A stretch of DNA of 40,370 nucleotides from positions 1-40,370 of the forward strand of contig CAVCYP010000012.1 in assembly GCA_963606545.1 (NCBI GenBank), in the 5' to 3' direction. The DNA comes from UBA9732 sp963606545. GTDB lineage: Bacteria > Spirochaetota > Spirochaetia > Sphaerochaetales > Sphaerochaetaceae. Positions 14,962-22,797 of this stretch are shown here, in pieces (position 1 is the first letter of the stretch; every line of letters begins with the position of its first letter). Both the position numbers and the translations under genes were made by a program. The notes beneath the pieces are model-generated. The model was not told the origin of the DNA. It worked only from the letters and a program-made list of their open reading frames with translations, and did no database searches.

Positions 14962-15165
14962 TTACTTTGCCTTGCGGATGCCCAAAGCATACTCATGAAT
15001 GATGGTGTTAAGTCTTGCAATCTGTCTTCTGACGTTGCGGACCTGAAGAGGATTCTCAACATGGCCCAAGACCTTTTCCATTCTCATGTTCAAATAGCTC
15101 TTGTTCAGCTCATCACGCTTTGCAACGAGCTCATTATAGGACAGTTTATCAAATGAGTTTTTCAT
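14962..15165 (-). CDS. rpmC: 50S ribosomal protein L29
   Basis: This 67-residue L29 is two antiparallel helices: MKNSFDKLSYNELVAKRDEL, then LNMRMEKVLGHVENPLQVRN and RRQIARLNTIIHEYALGI. It sits at the polypeptide exit tunnel by L23. The start overlaps the rplP stop by four bases (ATGA, 15165-15162), and the separate ribosome site is poor, so it is coupled to rplP. Confidence 0.97.
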   Translation of the reverse strand: MKNSFDKLSYNELVAKRDELNKSYLNMRMEKVLGHVENPLQVRNVRRQIARLNTIIHEYALGIRKAK

Positions 15166-15584
15166 GCTTCTTCAACCTTCCTTCTTGCGACGAACTTCGT
15201 CTTGATTGGGAGCTTGGATGCTGCAAGCAAAAGAGCTTCTCTTGCGAGATCTTCTTCAACTTCACCCATCTCAAACATGACTGCACCCTGCTTTACGACT
15301 GCAACCCAGCCTTCTGGGGCACCTTTTCCGTTACCTTGTCTGGTTCCGATTGGCTTTGCTGTATAAGGCATATCAGGATAAATTCTAATCCAAACCTTAC
15401 CACCACGCTTTACGTGACGAGTCATAGCAACACGAGCTGCCTCAATCTGGCGGTTGGTGATCCATCTTGGCTCAAGAGCAACGAGACCATAGTCGCCAAA
15501 AGCAATTGTATTGCCACGATGTGCAACGCCGTCTCTTGTTCCTCTCTGCTTCTTTCTAAACTTTACTCTTTTAGGACTAAGCAT
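15162..15584 (-). CDS. rplP: 50S ribosomal protein L16
   Basis: This 140-residue L16 begins MLSPKRVKFRKKQRGTRDGV and has the arginine-rich segment later hydroxylated in some bacteria, plus IRIYPDMPYTAKPIGTRQGN and GKGAPEGWVAVVKQGAVMFE. It anchors the A-site tRNA region and L27/L25 binding. AAGGGGT lies eight bases before the ATG. Confidence 0.98.
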   Translation of the reverse strand: MLSPKRVKFRKKQRGTRDGVAHRGNTIAFGDYGLVALEPRWITNRQIEAARVAMTRHVKRGGKVWIRIYPDMPYTAKPIGTRQGNGKGAPEGWVAVVKQGAVMFEMGEVEEDLAREALLLAASKLPIKTKFVARRKVEEA

Positions 15585-15597
15585 TTCTGATTACCCC

Positions 15598-16311
15598 TTA
15601 TCTTGTCTCTACAGCATCGTCAGCGACTGCTTCTGGAGCTTTCTTAACAAGAAGTCCAGCATCGTCTTTCTTGACTCTGTCATAGATTTCGCCGTTGAAA
15701 ATCCAAACCTTGACGCCAATAGCACCAAAGGAGGTATCTGCAACTGCAAACCCGTAATCGATGTCACTTCTGAGAGTATGAAGTGGAATTCTTCCTTCCT
15801 TCATCCATTCAGAACGTGAAATCTCAGCTCCACCAAGACGTCCGGAAACCCTAATCTTGATACCCTGAACACCAGCTGCAGTAGCTTTGGAGATAGCTGT
15901 CTTCATTGCTCTCTTGTAAGCTGTGCGTCCAGCAATCTGCTTTGCAACACTCTGTGCAATAAGCTGGGCATCCTTCTCACCATGTTCAATACTCTTGATC
16001 TTTACCTGGACCTTTTTGCTTGAACATTTCTGAAGCTGTTCACAAATCTTTTCAATATTGGCACCCTTTGTACCAATGATAACGCCTGGGCGGTTTGTGC
16101 TGATGAGGACAGTCACGCGCTGTGGCTTTCTGCTAATCTCAATATCAGAGATCTCTGCACCCTGAACTTCAGGACACTTAAGCAGAGCCTTGCGGAGCTG
16201 AAGATCCTCATGGAGAGTTGCTGCGTACTCTCTTGGATCAACATACCACTTTGACTTCCATGTCTTGTTGACTCCCAGACGGAATCCAATAGGATTAACT
16301 TTCTGACCCAT
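15598..16311 (-). CDS. rpsC: 30S ribosomal protein S3
   Basis: This 237-residue S3 begins MGQKVNPIGFRLGVNKTWKS, has the KH RNA-binding core VLISTNRPGVIIGTKGANIE, and the C-terminal block GRLGGAEISRSEWMKEGRIP. S3 lines the mRNA entry tunnel. The acidic tail (KKAPEAVADDAVETR) is longer than in E. coli. Start is preceded by GGGAGTG; rplV stops four bases upstream. Confidence 0.98.
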   Translation of the reverse strand: MGQKVNPIGFRLGVNKTWKSKWYVDPREYAATLHEDLQLRKALLKCPEVQGAEISDIEISRKPQRVTVLISTNRPGVIIGTKGANIEKICEQLQKCSSKKVQVKIKSIEHGEKDAQLIAQSVAKQIAGRTAYKRAMKTAISKATAAGVQGIKIRVSGRLGGAEISRSEWMKEGRIPLHTLRSDIDYGFAVADTSFGAIGVKVWIFNGEIYDRVKKDDAGLLVKKAPEAVADDAVETR

Positions 16312-16315
16312 TTAC

Positions 16316-16666
16316 TCACTCCCCAACGATTTCGCTGACTTCAACAGTGATGTGAGACATTCTCTTAAGGAGGATGTCACGCTTTCCATGGGATCTTGCC
16401 CAAACTCTCTTAAGCATTGGACCGCCATCTACGCAAATCTTTGAAATCTCAAGCTGGCTCTCGTCAAGCTTGTTATTCTGATACATTGCGTTAGCACCTG
16501 CGCTCTCCAATACCTTGAGGATGAGACGAGCACCCTTCTGAGGCATTGCATTGAGGATACCATAAGCCTCCTCATAACTCTTACCTCTTACCAAATCCGC
16601 AACAGGACGAACCTTTGAAGGGGAAACCATGAGATACTTTGCACAAGCTCTATAAGTTGTTGCCAT
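16316..16666 (-). CDS. rplV: 50S ribosomal protein L22
   Basis: This 116-residue L22 reads MATTYRACAKYLMVSPSKVR, then VADLVRGKSYEEAYGIL, and ends with the beta-hairpin that lines the exit tunnel, RSHGKRDILLKRMSHITVEV. ATG 16666 is six bases after GAGGAGG; a start five codons upstream would lie in the ribosome site. The hairpin loop shows no insertion of the kind linked to macrolide resistance. Confidence 0.97.
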   Translation of the reverse strand: MATTYRACAKYLMVSPSKVRPVADLVRGKSYEEAYGILNAMPQKGARLILKVLESAGANAMYQNNKLDESQLEISKICVDGGPMLKRVWARSHGKRDILLKRMSHITVEVSEIVGE

Positions 16667-16677
16667 ACTCTGCCTCC

Positions 16678-16950
16678 TCAAGCCTTCTTATCCGAACCGG
16701 AATGTCCGCGGAATGTTCTAGTTGGTGCAAACTCACCAAGTTTGTGTCCAACAAGGTTCTCCGTTACGAAAACCGGAATCCATGTCTTCCCGTTATATAC
16801 GGAAATTGTAAAACCTACCATGTCAGGGATGATCGTGGAACTTCTTGAGAAAGTCTTGATCATATCCTTATGACCTGCGTTGTTTGAAGCTTCGACTCTT
16901 TTGAGAAGCTTTGGCTCCACAAAAGGTCCTTTTTTAATTGATCTAGCCAC
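16678..16950 (-). CDS. rpsS: 30S ribosomal protein S19 (GTG start)
   Basis: This 90-residue S19 reads MARSIKKGPFVEPKLLKRVE ... TIIPDMVGFTISVYNGKTWI ... GEFAPTRTFRGHSGSDKKA. It binds with S13 at the 30S head. The start is GTG at 16950, seven bases after GGAG that overlaps the rplB stop; no ATG is available. It is the only non-ATG start I would assign among the genes of this cluster. Confidence 0.97.
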   Translation of the reverse strand: MARSIKKGPFVEPKLLKRVEASNNAGHKDMIKTFSRSSTIIPDMVGFTISVYNGKTWIPVFVTENLVGHKLGEFAPTRTFRGHSGSDKKA

Positions 16951-16960
16951 GTTCCAACTC

Positions 16961-17785
16961 CTACTTGCGCTTCTTCACGATGAATTTGCCCGAAGGTTTC
17001 TTCTTTGAACGAGTCTTGGCACCCTTGGTTGGTTTGCCCCAAGGAGTTACCGGATGACGTCCAGCTGCGGTCTTTCCTTCACCACCACCATGTGGGTGAT
17101 CTACTGGGTTCATGACAACACCACGAACTTTTGGTCTCTTTCCAAGATGGCGACTTGCACCAGCCTTGCCCAAAGACACGTTCATGTGGTCTTCATTACC
17201 CAAGAAACCGATTGTGGCATAGCACTCACCATAAACCATTCTCATCTCACCAGAAGGCAGGCGAAGAGTAACATAGTCGCCTTCCTTGGCAATGATTGTG
17301 GCTCCAAGGCCAGCACCGCGGACAAGCTGTCCACCACGGCCCAGTGTGAGCTCAACATTGTGTACTGTCAGACCAAGGGGAATGTTCTTGAGAGGAAGAG
17401 CACATCCAGCCTTAAGAGGAGCGTTTGGTCCGCTAACAATAGTTGAACCAACGGTCAATCCCTTAGGAGCGAGAATGTAGCGCTTCTCACCGTCTGCATA
17501 AAACACCAATGCAATATTTGCACTGCGGTTAGGATCATATTCAATAGTTTTGACTGTGCCTGGGATACCAAACTTGTCGCGCTTGAAATCAATAATTCTG
17601 TATGCGCGCTTGTGTCCACCACCTCTTCTGCGAACGCTAATACGTCCAAAAGAGTCACGGCCTGCAGTCCTGTTTAGGCTTGTTGTCAAAGATCTCTCTG
17701 GCTTCTGAGCTGTGATTTCGCTTCTTACCAGAACTGTTCTCTGACGGAGACCTGGTGTATTTGGTTTATAACTCTTTAATGCCAT
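16961..17785 (-). CDS. rplB: 50S ribosomal protein L2
   Basis: This 274-residue L2 is needed for subunit association and peptidyl transfer. Visible are KSYKPNTPGLRQRTVLVRSE, the RNA-binding GRISVRRRGGGHKRAYRIID, and the C-terminal VRGVVMNPVDHPHGGGEGKT with the conserved His near the peptidyl transferase centre. AAGGAG overlaps the rplW stop. Length is the family norm. Confidence 0.98.
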   Translation of the reverse strand: MALKSYKPNTPGLRQRTVLVRSEITAQKPERSLTTSLNRTAGRDSFGRISVRRRGGGHKRAYRIIDFKRDKFGIPGTVKTIEYDPNRSANIALVFYADGEKRYILAPKGLTVGSTIVSGPNAPLKAGCALPLKNIPLGLTVHNVELTLGRGGQLVRGAGLGATIIAKEGDYVTLRLPSGEMRMVYGECYATIGFLGNEDHMNVSLGKAGASRHLGKRPKVRGVVMNPVDHPHGGGEGKTAAGRHPVTPWGKPTKGAKTRSKKKPSGKFIVKKRK

Positions 17786-17796
17786 ACTCCGTCTCC

Positions 17797-18099
17797 TTAT
17801 ACACCTTCAATTGCGTCGATCACTTCGCCCTTAGACAAAGTGACAATTGCCTTCTTCCAGCTTGCTGTGTAGCCCTTAATATAGCCACCCTTTCCTCTGG
17901 AGAACTTTGGCTTTCCAGCCACATTTATAACGTTACAAGAAGTTGGGTTAACCTTGAAGACTTCTTTAACAGCGTTCATAATCTCGAACTTGTTAGCCTT
18001 AACATCAACCTTGAATGTGTACTTCTTGCACTCCAATTCACGAGCGAAGCTTGATTTCTCGCTGAGAATAGGTTCAATGATTACTTGATCTGCTCTCAT
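17797..18099 (-). CDS. rplW: 50S ribosomal protein L23
   Basis: This 100-residue L23 begins MRADQVIIEPILSEKSSFAR and contains KYTFKVDVKANKFEIMNAVK and the flexible basic loop GKPKFSRGKGGYIKGYTASW. It is the docking site for trigger factor and SRP at the tunnel exit. GAGGTG precedes the start by five bases, near the rplD stop 11 bases upstream. Confidence 0.97.
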   Translation of the reverse strand: MRADQVIIEPILSEKSSFARELECKKYTFKVDVKANKFEIMNAVKEVFKVNPTSCNVINVAGKPKFSRGKGGYIKGYTASWKKAIVTLSKGEVIDAIEGV

Positions 18100-18110
18100 C
18101 TCATCACCTC

Positions 18111-18737
18111 TTAGTCGCCATAGAACTCGTTAAGGTTCTTTGCTGCAGTCTCAAGCATGATAACCTTTCTAGCATAAAGAAGTTCTTTTGCAGAAAGCTT
18201 GTCATAAGCAAGAACATGCAGGTATGGGATGTTTTTAGCAGCACGGCGAAGCATTGCATCGTCATCTTTCATGATGATAACTGTGCGCTTTTCATCCTCA
18301 ACGAAATTCTTAAGAATTCCAGCAAGTGTCTTGGTCTTACCATCTTCACTTGTGAAATCCTCAACCAGTACCAAGCGCTCTTCTTCAACAGAGAGTGAAA
18401 GGAGGGACTTCATAGCAAGGCGCTTCACCTTCTTTGGAAGTGTGTAGCTGTAGTCTCTTGGCTTTGGCCCAAAGATTGTACCGCCACCAACCATAATTGG
18501 AGACTTCTTGTCACCTCTTCTGGCATTACCAGTTCCCTTCTGCTTGAAAGGCTTAGTATTGCTGTAATTAACTTCAGCACGTGTCTTTGTACATGCGGTA
18601 CCAACACGGCGGTTGGCAAGTTCATTATTTACAGCGTGATAAATTGAACCATTACTTACTTCAATTCCAAAAACATCGGGATTGAGCTCAATGGATCTGA
18701 TTTCTTCATTCTTTACTGAATAAACTTTTGCTTCCAT
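18111..18737 (-). CDS. rplD: 50S ribosomal protein L4
   Basis: This 208-residue L4 shows the loop that enters the exit tunnel, TRAEVNYSNTKPFKQKGTGN ARRGDKKSPIMVGGGTIFGP, with the family core PRDYSYTLPKKVKRLAMKSL. In E. coli L4 also represses the S10 operon by binding its leader. ATG 18737 lies seven bases after AGGGG; a GTG two codons upstream is too close to that site. rplC ends ten bases upstream. Confidence 0.97.
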   Translation of the reverse strand: MEAKVYSVKNEEIRSIELNPDVFGIEVSNGSIYHAVNNELANRRVGTACTKTRAEVNYSNTKPFKQKGTGNARRGDKKSPIMVGGGTIFGPKPRDYSYTLPKKVKRLAMKSLLSLSVEEERLVLVEDFTSEDGKTKTLAGILKNFVEDEKRTVIIMKDDDAMLRRAAKNIPYLHVLAYDKLSAKELLYARKVIMLETAAKNLNEFYGD

Positions 18738-18747
18738 GATCACGCCC

Positions 18748-19362
18748 CTACTTCTTTACCGCTTTCTTTACAACAACTACGCTCTGTGCAGGTCCTGGGA
18801 TAGCACCCTTAACCATAAGAACCTGAAGATTCTCATCTACACGAACGACCTTAAGATTCTGAACTGTAACTCTCTCAGAACCCATGTGACCAGCCATCTT
18901 CTTACCTTTGAAGGTTCTAGCTGGAGTAGATGACATTGCTGTACCACCAAGATCTCTATGGAACTTGGAACCGTGGGTTGCACGTCCGCCACCAAAACCG
19001 TAGCGTTTCATAGCACCCTGATAGCCTTTACCTTTTGACGTTCCAGTAACATCAACAAATCTGATGTCCTTGAAAAGGTCAACACCAAGAACTTCTCCAA
19101 CCTGGACTTCCTTGTCATAATCACGGAATTCCATGAGAGTCTTCAATGGGTTGCCATCGAACTGTCCGGCATATGGCTTTGTTGCGCGGTCTGCTTTCAT
19201 TTCACCAGAACCAAGAACTGCAGCCTTGTAGCCGTTCTTTTCCTCGGTTCTTTCCGCGACAACTACGTTGCCTTCAACTTTAATGACAGTGACTGGTGTA
19301 AGTCTGCCTTTCTCGTCAAACACCTGAGTCATGCCAACTTTCTTTCCGATAAGCCCTAACAT
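18748..19362 (-). CDS. rplC: 50S ribosomal protein L3
   Basis: This 204-residue L3 begins MLGLIGKKVGMTQVFDEKGR and includes DVTGTSKGKGYQGAMKRYGF, GGGRATHGSKFHRDLGGTA and MGSERVTVQNLKVVRVD. The central extension reaches the peptidyl transferase centre. Sequence around the Gln that is methylated in other bacteria (here HRDLGG) lacks the E. coli HRxxGSIG form. GAGGT lies five bases before ATG. Confidence 0.97.
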   Translation of the reverse strand: MLGLIGKKVGMTQVFDEKGRLTPVTVIKVEGNVVVAERTEEKNGYKAAVLGSGEMKADRATKPYAGQFDGNPLKTLMEFRDYDKEVQVGEVLGVDLFKDIRFVDVTGTSKGKGYQGAMKRYGFGGGRATHGSKFHRDLGGTAMSSTPARTFKGKKMAGHMGSERVTVQNLKVVRVDENLQVLMVKGAIPGPAQSVVVVKKAVKK

Positions 19363-19373
19363 CTCTTACCTCA

Positions 19374-19682
19374 TTACTGCTTTATCTCTACATCAACACC
19401 AGCCGGGAGCTCGAGTTTCATCAATGCTTCCATGACCTTGTCTGTAGGATCTAAAATATCAATCAACCTCTTGTGGGTTCTCATTTCAAACTGTTCGCGT
19501 GATTTCTTGTTTACGAACGGTGACTTCAAAACAGTGATTTTGTTAATGCGGGTTGGGAGAGGTACTGGACCAGAGACCTTTGCTCCAGCCTTTACAACTG
19601 TCTGTACAATGGACATTGCGCTCTGCTCTACGAGCTCAACATCAAAACCTCTCAGTCTAACGCGAATTCTATCGTTAGCCAT
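19374..19682 (-). CDS. rpsJ: 30S ribosomal protein S10 (NusE)
   Basis: This 102-residue S10 reads MANDRIRVRLRGFDVELVEQ ... GPVPLPTRINKITVLKSPFV ... FEMRTHKRLIDILDPTDKVM. It also acts as NusE, linking NusG (in this window) to the leading ribosome. GGAGG is four bases from the ATG and lies directly after a terminator-like hairpin that follows tuf, so rpsJ expression may be tuned at that point. First gene of the S10 cluster. Confidence 0.98.
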   Translation of the reverse strand: MANDRIRVRLRGFDVELVEQSAMSIVQTVVKAGAKVSGPVPLPTRINKITVLKSPFVNKKSREQFEMRTHKRLIDILDPTDKVMEALMKLELPAGVDVEIKQ

Positions 19683-19691
19683 TTTTCCTCC

Positions 19692-19732
19692 AAAAAATCA
19701 GGTCTTGCCCAGAGTCAATCTCTAGGCAAGAC
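19692..19732 (-). terminator. Terminator-like hairpin between tuf and rpsJ
   Basis: On the minus strand a 13-bp stem (GTCTTGCCTAGAG paired with CTCTGGGCAAGAC, one wobble, loop ATTGA) is followed four bases later by six U (19697-19692). It lies between the tuf stop and the rpsJ ribosome site. Because no obvious promoter for rpsJ follows, it probably works as a partial terminator that lowers the ribosomal protein output relative to EF-Tu. Confidence 0.75.
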
Positions 19733-19745
19733 ATTCGTATTTTAA

Positions 19746-20936
19746 TTACTCAATAATTTCTGTGACCTGACCGGATGCAACAGTTCTTCCACCTTCACGA
19801 ATAGCGAAGCGGAGTCCCTTATCCATAGCAATTGGGTGGATAAGCTCAACAATAAGATCTGTATGATCACCAGGCATAACCATGTGTACGCCCTCTGGGA
19901 GTGTGACTGTACCAGTAACATCAGTTGTTCTGAAATAGAACTGTGGTCTGTAACCAGCAACGAATGCACTGTGACGTCCACCTTCTTCCTTTGAAAGAAC
20001 GTAAACTGTACCAACGAACTTTGTGTGTGGTGTGATTGTCTTTGGCTTTGCAAGGACCTGTCCTCTGACAACTTCCTTCTTATCAACGCCTCTGAGAAGA
20101 GCACCAATGTTATCACCAGCCTGACCTTCATCAAGGAGCTTGTTGAACATTTCAACACCAGTTACGACTGTGTCACGTGTCTCTTTAATACCAACAATCT
20201 GAACAGGATCGTTAACATGGATAACACCACGCTCAACTCTACCAGTAACAACTGTACCACGGCCAGAAATTGAGAAGATGTCTTCAATTGGCATAAGGAA
20301 TGGAAGATCTGTAGCTCTAGCTGGGAGTGGAATGTACTCATCCATAGCCTTGAGGAGCTCTTCAATGCAAGCTGTTGACTCTGGATTGTCTGGCTCTGTC
20401 ATTGCCTTGTAAGCAGAACCCTTAATAACTGGGCAGTTGTCACCATCAAAGCCGTAGCTGTTGAGGAGATCTCTCATCTCTTCTTCAACGAGGTCACCAA
20501 GCTCTGGGTCATCAATCTGGTCCATCTTGTTAATGAAAACGATGATTGAAGGTACACCAACCTGTCTTGCGAGAAGGATGTGTTCCTTTGTCTGTGCCTT
20601 AGCACCGTCATCAGCAGCAACAACAATGATTGCACCGTCCATCTGTGCAGCACCAGTAATCATGTTCTTGATGTAGTCTGCGTGGCCCGGGCAGTCGACG
20701 TGAGCATAGTGTCTGTTATCAGACTGATACTCAACGTGTCTTGTGTTGATGGTTATTCCTCTAGCCTTCTCTTCTGGAGCGTTATCAATCTCATCATAAT
20801 TCATGAGCTTGTCGCCGTACTTTCTTGCGCAATACTGTGTGATTGCAGCTGTGAGAGTTGTTTTACCATGGTCAACGTGACCGATAGTACCAACGTTTAC
20901 GTGTGGCTTGGTTCTCTCAAACTTCTCTTTAGCCAT
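19746..20936 (-). CDS. tuf: Elongation factor Tu
   Basis: This 396-residue GTPase delivers aminoacyl-tRNA to the ribosome. The G1 motif GHVDHGKT is at residues 19-26, followed by RGITINTRHVEY (switch I), DCPGHADYIKNM (switch II/G3) and FINKMD (G4). Domain 2 and 3 blocks such as GRGTVVTGRVERG and RFAIREGGRTVASGQVTEII are present. I chose ATG 20936, five bases after AGGAGG; an adjacent ATG (20939) is too close and upstream codons are not conserved. It has its own strong promoter and long leader, and heads the S10 cluster. Confidence 0.98.
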   Translation of the reverse strand: MAKEKFERTKPHVNVGTIGHVDHGKTTLTAAITQYCARKYGDKLMNYDEIDNAPEEKARGITINTRHVEYQSDNRHYAHVDCPGHADYIKNMITGAAQMDGAIIVVAADDGAKAQTKEHILLARQVGVPSIIVFINKMDQIDDPELGDLVEEEMRDLLNSYGFDGDNCPVIKGSAYKAMTEPDNPESTACIEELLKAMDEYIPLPARATDLPFLMPIEDIFSISGRGTVVTGRVERGVIHVNDPVQIVGIKETRDTVVTGVEMFNKLLDEGQAGDNIGALLRGVDKKEVVRGQVLAKPKTITPHTKFVGTVYVLSKEEGGRHSAFVAGYRPQFYFRTTDVTGTVTLPEGVHMVMPGDHTDLIVELIHPIAMDKGLRFAIREGGRTVASGQVTEIIE

Positions 20937-20939
20937 CAT

Positions 20940-21221
20940 GTCCTCCTTGTGACCTTTTGTCACAAATCCAATAAATAAATAAGAATGTGCTCTAAAGGCA
21001 CAAAGCCTTTACCAACTTACCATCGAGACAAACCTATTTTGTTTTATGAGTTACTAAAAAGAAGGAATCCAGAGGTCGAAGCCCCAACGTCTTGGGAAGC
21101 CGACATAGCACAATTTGTAAAAACCGTGTTTCTGGAACCACCTTATCACCCCTAAAATGATTGGTTTGGCTCTAGAATCTCACTCTACTGATACTTTTAG
21201 GGCATACCAGTGGCGAGACAC
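20940..21221 (-). promoter_or_regulatory. Long structured 5' leader of tuf
   Basis: From the expected start near 21222 about 285 untranslated bases precede tuf. Visible pairings on the minus strand are CCCTAAAA with TTTTAGGG, CTGG with CCAG around them, CCAA-GACG-TTGG with flanking direct repeats GGCTTC, and GTGAC-AAAAG-GTCAC (20961-20947) just before the ribosome site. I see no open frame of note and no tRNA. A leader this long suggests regulation of EF-Tu or S10-operon expression; the ligand is unknown. Confidence 0.5.
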
Positions 21222-21228
21222 CTTGGCT

Positions 21229-21257
21229 AATATAGTCCAAACACGTTTTTATGTCAA
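21229..21257 (-). promoter_or_regulatory. Promoter of tuf and the S10-spc-alpha clusters
   Basis: TTGACA (21257-21252), a 17-base spacer and TATATT (21234-21229) form a near-consensus sigma-70 promoter on the minus strand. It lies just after the SGNH hydrolase stop and about 290 bases before tuf, which separates the tuf-S10 transcript from the upstream str genes. Confidence 0.85.
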
Positions 21258-21290
21258 GCACTGGTAAAAAATAAAATAAATTCTTTTAAC

Positions 21291-21989
21291 TTAGAAGGTT
21301 AGATAATTACACATGAATCTGTCAAAGCAGTCATAAATGAGTTTTTGACCATTTCCATTTGGATGAATTCCATCTTCGCACATCAAATCTTGGCCTTTTT
21401 CAGCTTCAAAGGCAGCTCTTAAATCTACCAATGGAATATCACGGCCTGCAGCAATGCCTTTGATTGCGTCTGAATAGACCTGCTGGAAATGAGCAATTCT
21501 CTCAATGTCGCCAAGCCAACTCATAACCTTATCTTTGGCAAGGTCCAGATTCTTGCAAAACCAGTTAAAGTACTTCTCACTTTGAACAGGAATCAAGGTT
21601 GTAATAACCGGCTTAGTCCCCTTTTCCATAAGGCCATCCAGCATTGCCTCATAAGTTCCAACAAAGGTGCTAATATCAGTATTAGGATCATGTACCTCAA
21701 GCGGAGTTTCGCTAATTTCTTTCCACTTAAAATCACAGTCGTTTCCACCAAAATCCATAAATACAACTTCTGGAGCAGAAGAATCATTTGAGAACTTCTT
21801 TTTAACAAATTCCCAGGCCTTTGTAACTGTACAACCAAACTTGCTGTGATTTTCCAACTTGAGCCCAGCCCTATCTGCAATCAATCCAAAGTTAAGTCCG
21901 TTTCCTACTATATATTTATTGGTGTTCTTCTCCAGTGTAATACCTTTAAGAATTGAATCACCTAATACGCAAAGTTTTCCGTTATTCAT
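21291..21989 (-). CDS. SGNH/GDSL-family hydrolase, cytoplasmic
   Basis: This is a 232-residue SGNH hydrolase, a serine esterase or lipase fold. Block I is LGDSILKG with nucleophile Ser12; block III is FGGND with Asn83; block V is DGIHPNGNGQ with Asp206 and His209. No signal peptide or membrane segment is seen, so a cytoplasmic esterase or carbohydrate deacetylase is likely; the substrate cannot be told. ATG 21989 lies six bases after AGGAGG; a start six codons earlier would overlap that site. It stands alone between the terminator behind rpsG and the tuf promoter, where fusA usually lies, and seems to have its own control region. Confidence 0.85.
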   Translation of the reverse strand: MNNGKLCVLGDSILKGITLEKNTNKYIVGNGLNFGLIADRAGLKLENHSKFGCTVTKAWEFVKKKFSNDSSAPEVVFMDFGGNDCDFKWKEISETPLEVHDPNTDISTFVGTYEAMLDGLMEKGTKPVITTLIPVQSEKYFNWFCKNLDLAKDKVMSWLGDIERIAHFQQVYSDAIKGIAAGRDIPLVDLRAAFEAEKGQDLMCEDGIHPNGNGQKLIYDCFDRFMCNYLTF

Positions 21990-22244
21990 TTGATGCCTCC
22001 TGAGCACAATTAAACGTGTACCATCAAATAAGCGACAAGAAAATAGCGATAATTATTCATTTTGAATTTTTGGGGAAGACTTACCATGAAAAACAAGAGC
22101 AAAAGTGAGCCTTAACCATCCATAGTTAATGCTAACTAGCCAGATTCATTTCTTTCAAGATAAAAGAAATACTCAAAACGTTAACTATTGGAGGATAGAA
22201 AGCCCTATTGGGCGAAAATCAGGGATTCTAACTAGGGCCAAGCT
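21990..22244 (-). other. Control region upstream of the SGNH hydrolase gene
   Basis: This AT-rich stretch has no gene I can support. A weak promoter candidate on the minus strand is TTGAAA (22158-22153), 18 bases, TAGCAT (22134-22129). The -10 is covered by an inverted repeat TAGTTA-ATGC-TAACTA (22123-22138). The same hexamer recurs as TAACTA at 22182 and 22229, making four copies in 112 bases. This resembles an operator for an unknown repressor. A small GCCC/GGGC hairpin lies at 22202-22213. Confidence 0.35.
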
Positions 22245-22277
22245 AAAAAAAGACCCCCGAAGCTGAACTCGGAGGTC
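22245..22277 (-). terminator. Intrinsic terminator after rpsG
   Basis: GACCTCCGA pairs with TCGGGGGTC (one wobble) on the minus strand, and seven U follow directly (22251-22245). It lies 35 bases after the rpsG stop and ends the rpmG-to-rpsG transcript, so tuf is not read through as in the classic str operon. Confidence 0.9.
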
Positions 22278-22311
22278 TCTGTTTGATTCTTTAAATCTAA
22301 CTTCAGAAAGA

Positions 22312-22782
22312 TTAGAATCTGATGTGGCTGAAAGCCTTGTTGGCTTCTGCCATTCTGTGCATATCTTCCTTCTTCTTGAAAGCAGAACCAGTATTTGCAT
22401 ATGCATCAAGCATCTCAGCAGCAAGCTTTTCGCTCATGGACTTACCTGAACGACCACGTGCAGCAGCTATGATCCAGCGCATTGCAAGAGCTTCACGTCT
22501 TGGCTCTCTAATCTCAGTAGGAACCTGATATGTAGCTCCACCAACTCTCTTTGACTTAACTTCAACAGCTGGCTTAACATTATCAAGAGCCTTATTGAAG
22601 ACATCAAGAGGTGCATCACCAGTCTTCTCGCCCATGATCTTCATGGCATCGTAAAGAATGCGTGTGCTAACTGATTTCTTTCCGTCAAGCATCATGCGGT
22701 TGATAAACTTCTCAACAACAATGCTGTTGTATACGGAATCTGGAAGGACTTCTCTAACAGGTGCGTTTGTTCTTCTTGACAT
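22312..22782 (-). CDS. rpsG: 30S ribosomal protein S7
   Basis: This 156-residue S7 begins MSRRTNAPVREVLPDSVYNS and contains KFINRMMLDGKKSVSTRILY, VKSKRVGGATYQVPTEIREP and RRxxALAMRWIIAAARGRSG. S7 organises the 30S head and represses the str operon in E. coli from the rpsL-rpsG gap; here that gap is only 15 bases. The gene is followed by a strong terminator instead of fusA. Confidence 0.98.
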   Translation of the reverse strand: MSRRTNAPVREVLPDSVYNSIVVEKFINRMMLDGKKSVSTRILYDAMKIMGEKTGDAPLDVFNKALDNVKPAVEVKSKRVGGATYQVPTEIREPRREALAMRWIIAAARGRSGKSMSEKLAAEMLDAYANTGSAFKKKEDMHRMAEANKAFSHIRF

Positions 22783-22797
22783 TCAGATACCTCCTCA

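Noticed and set aside
16667..16681. Longer starts for rplV, rplX, rplO, rpsE, rplD, rpsM, secY and rpoA
   Set aside because: For rplV, rplO, rpsE and rpoA the alternative codon overlaps the Shine-Dalgarno; for rplD, rpsM and secY the spacing is worse; for rplX the extension runs into rplN. None of the added residues are family-conserved.
20940..21221. tRNA or riboswitch in the tuf leader
   Set aside because: No cloverleaf, T-loop or known aptamer core could be recognised; only generic stems are seen.
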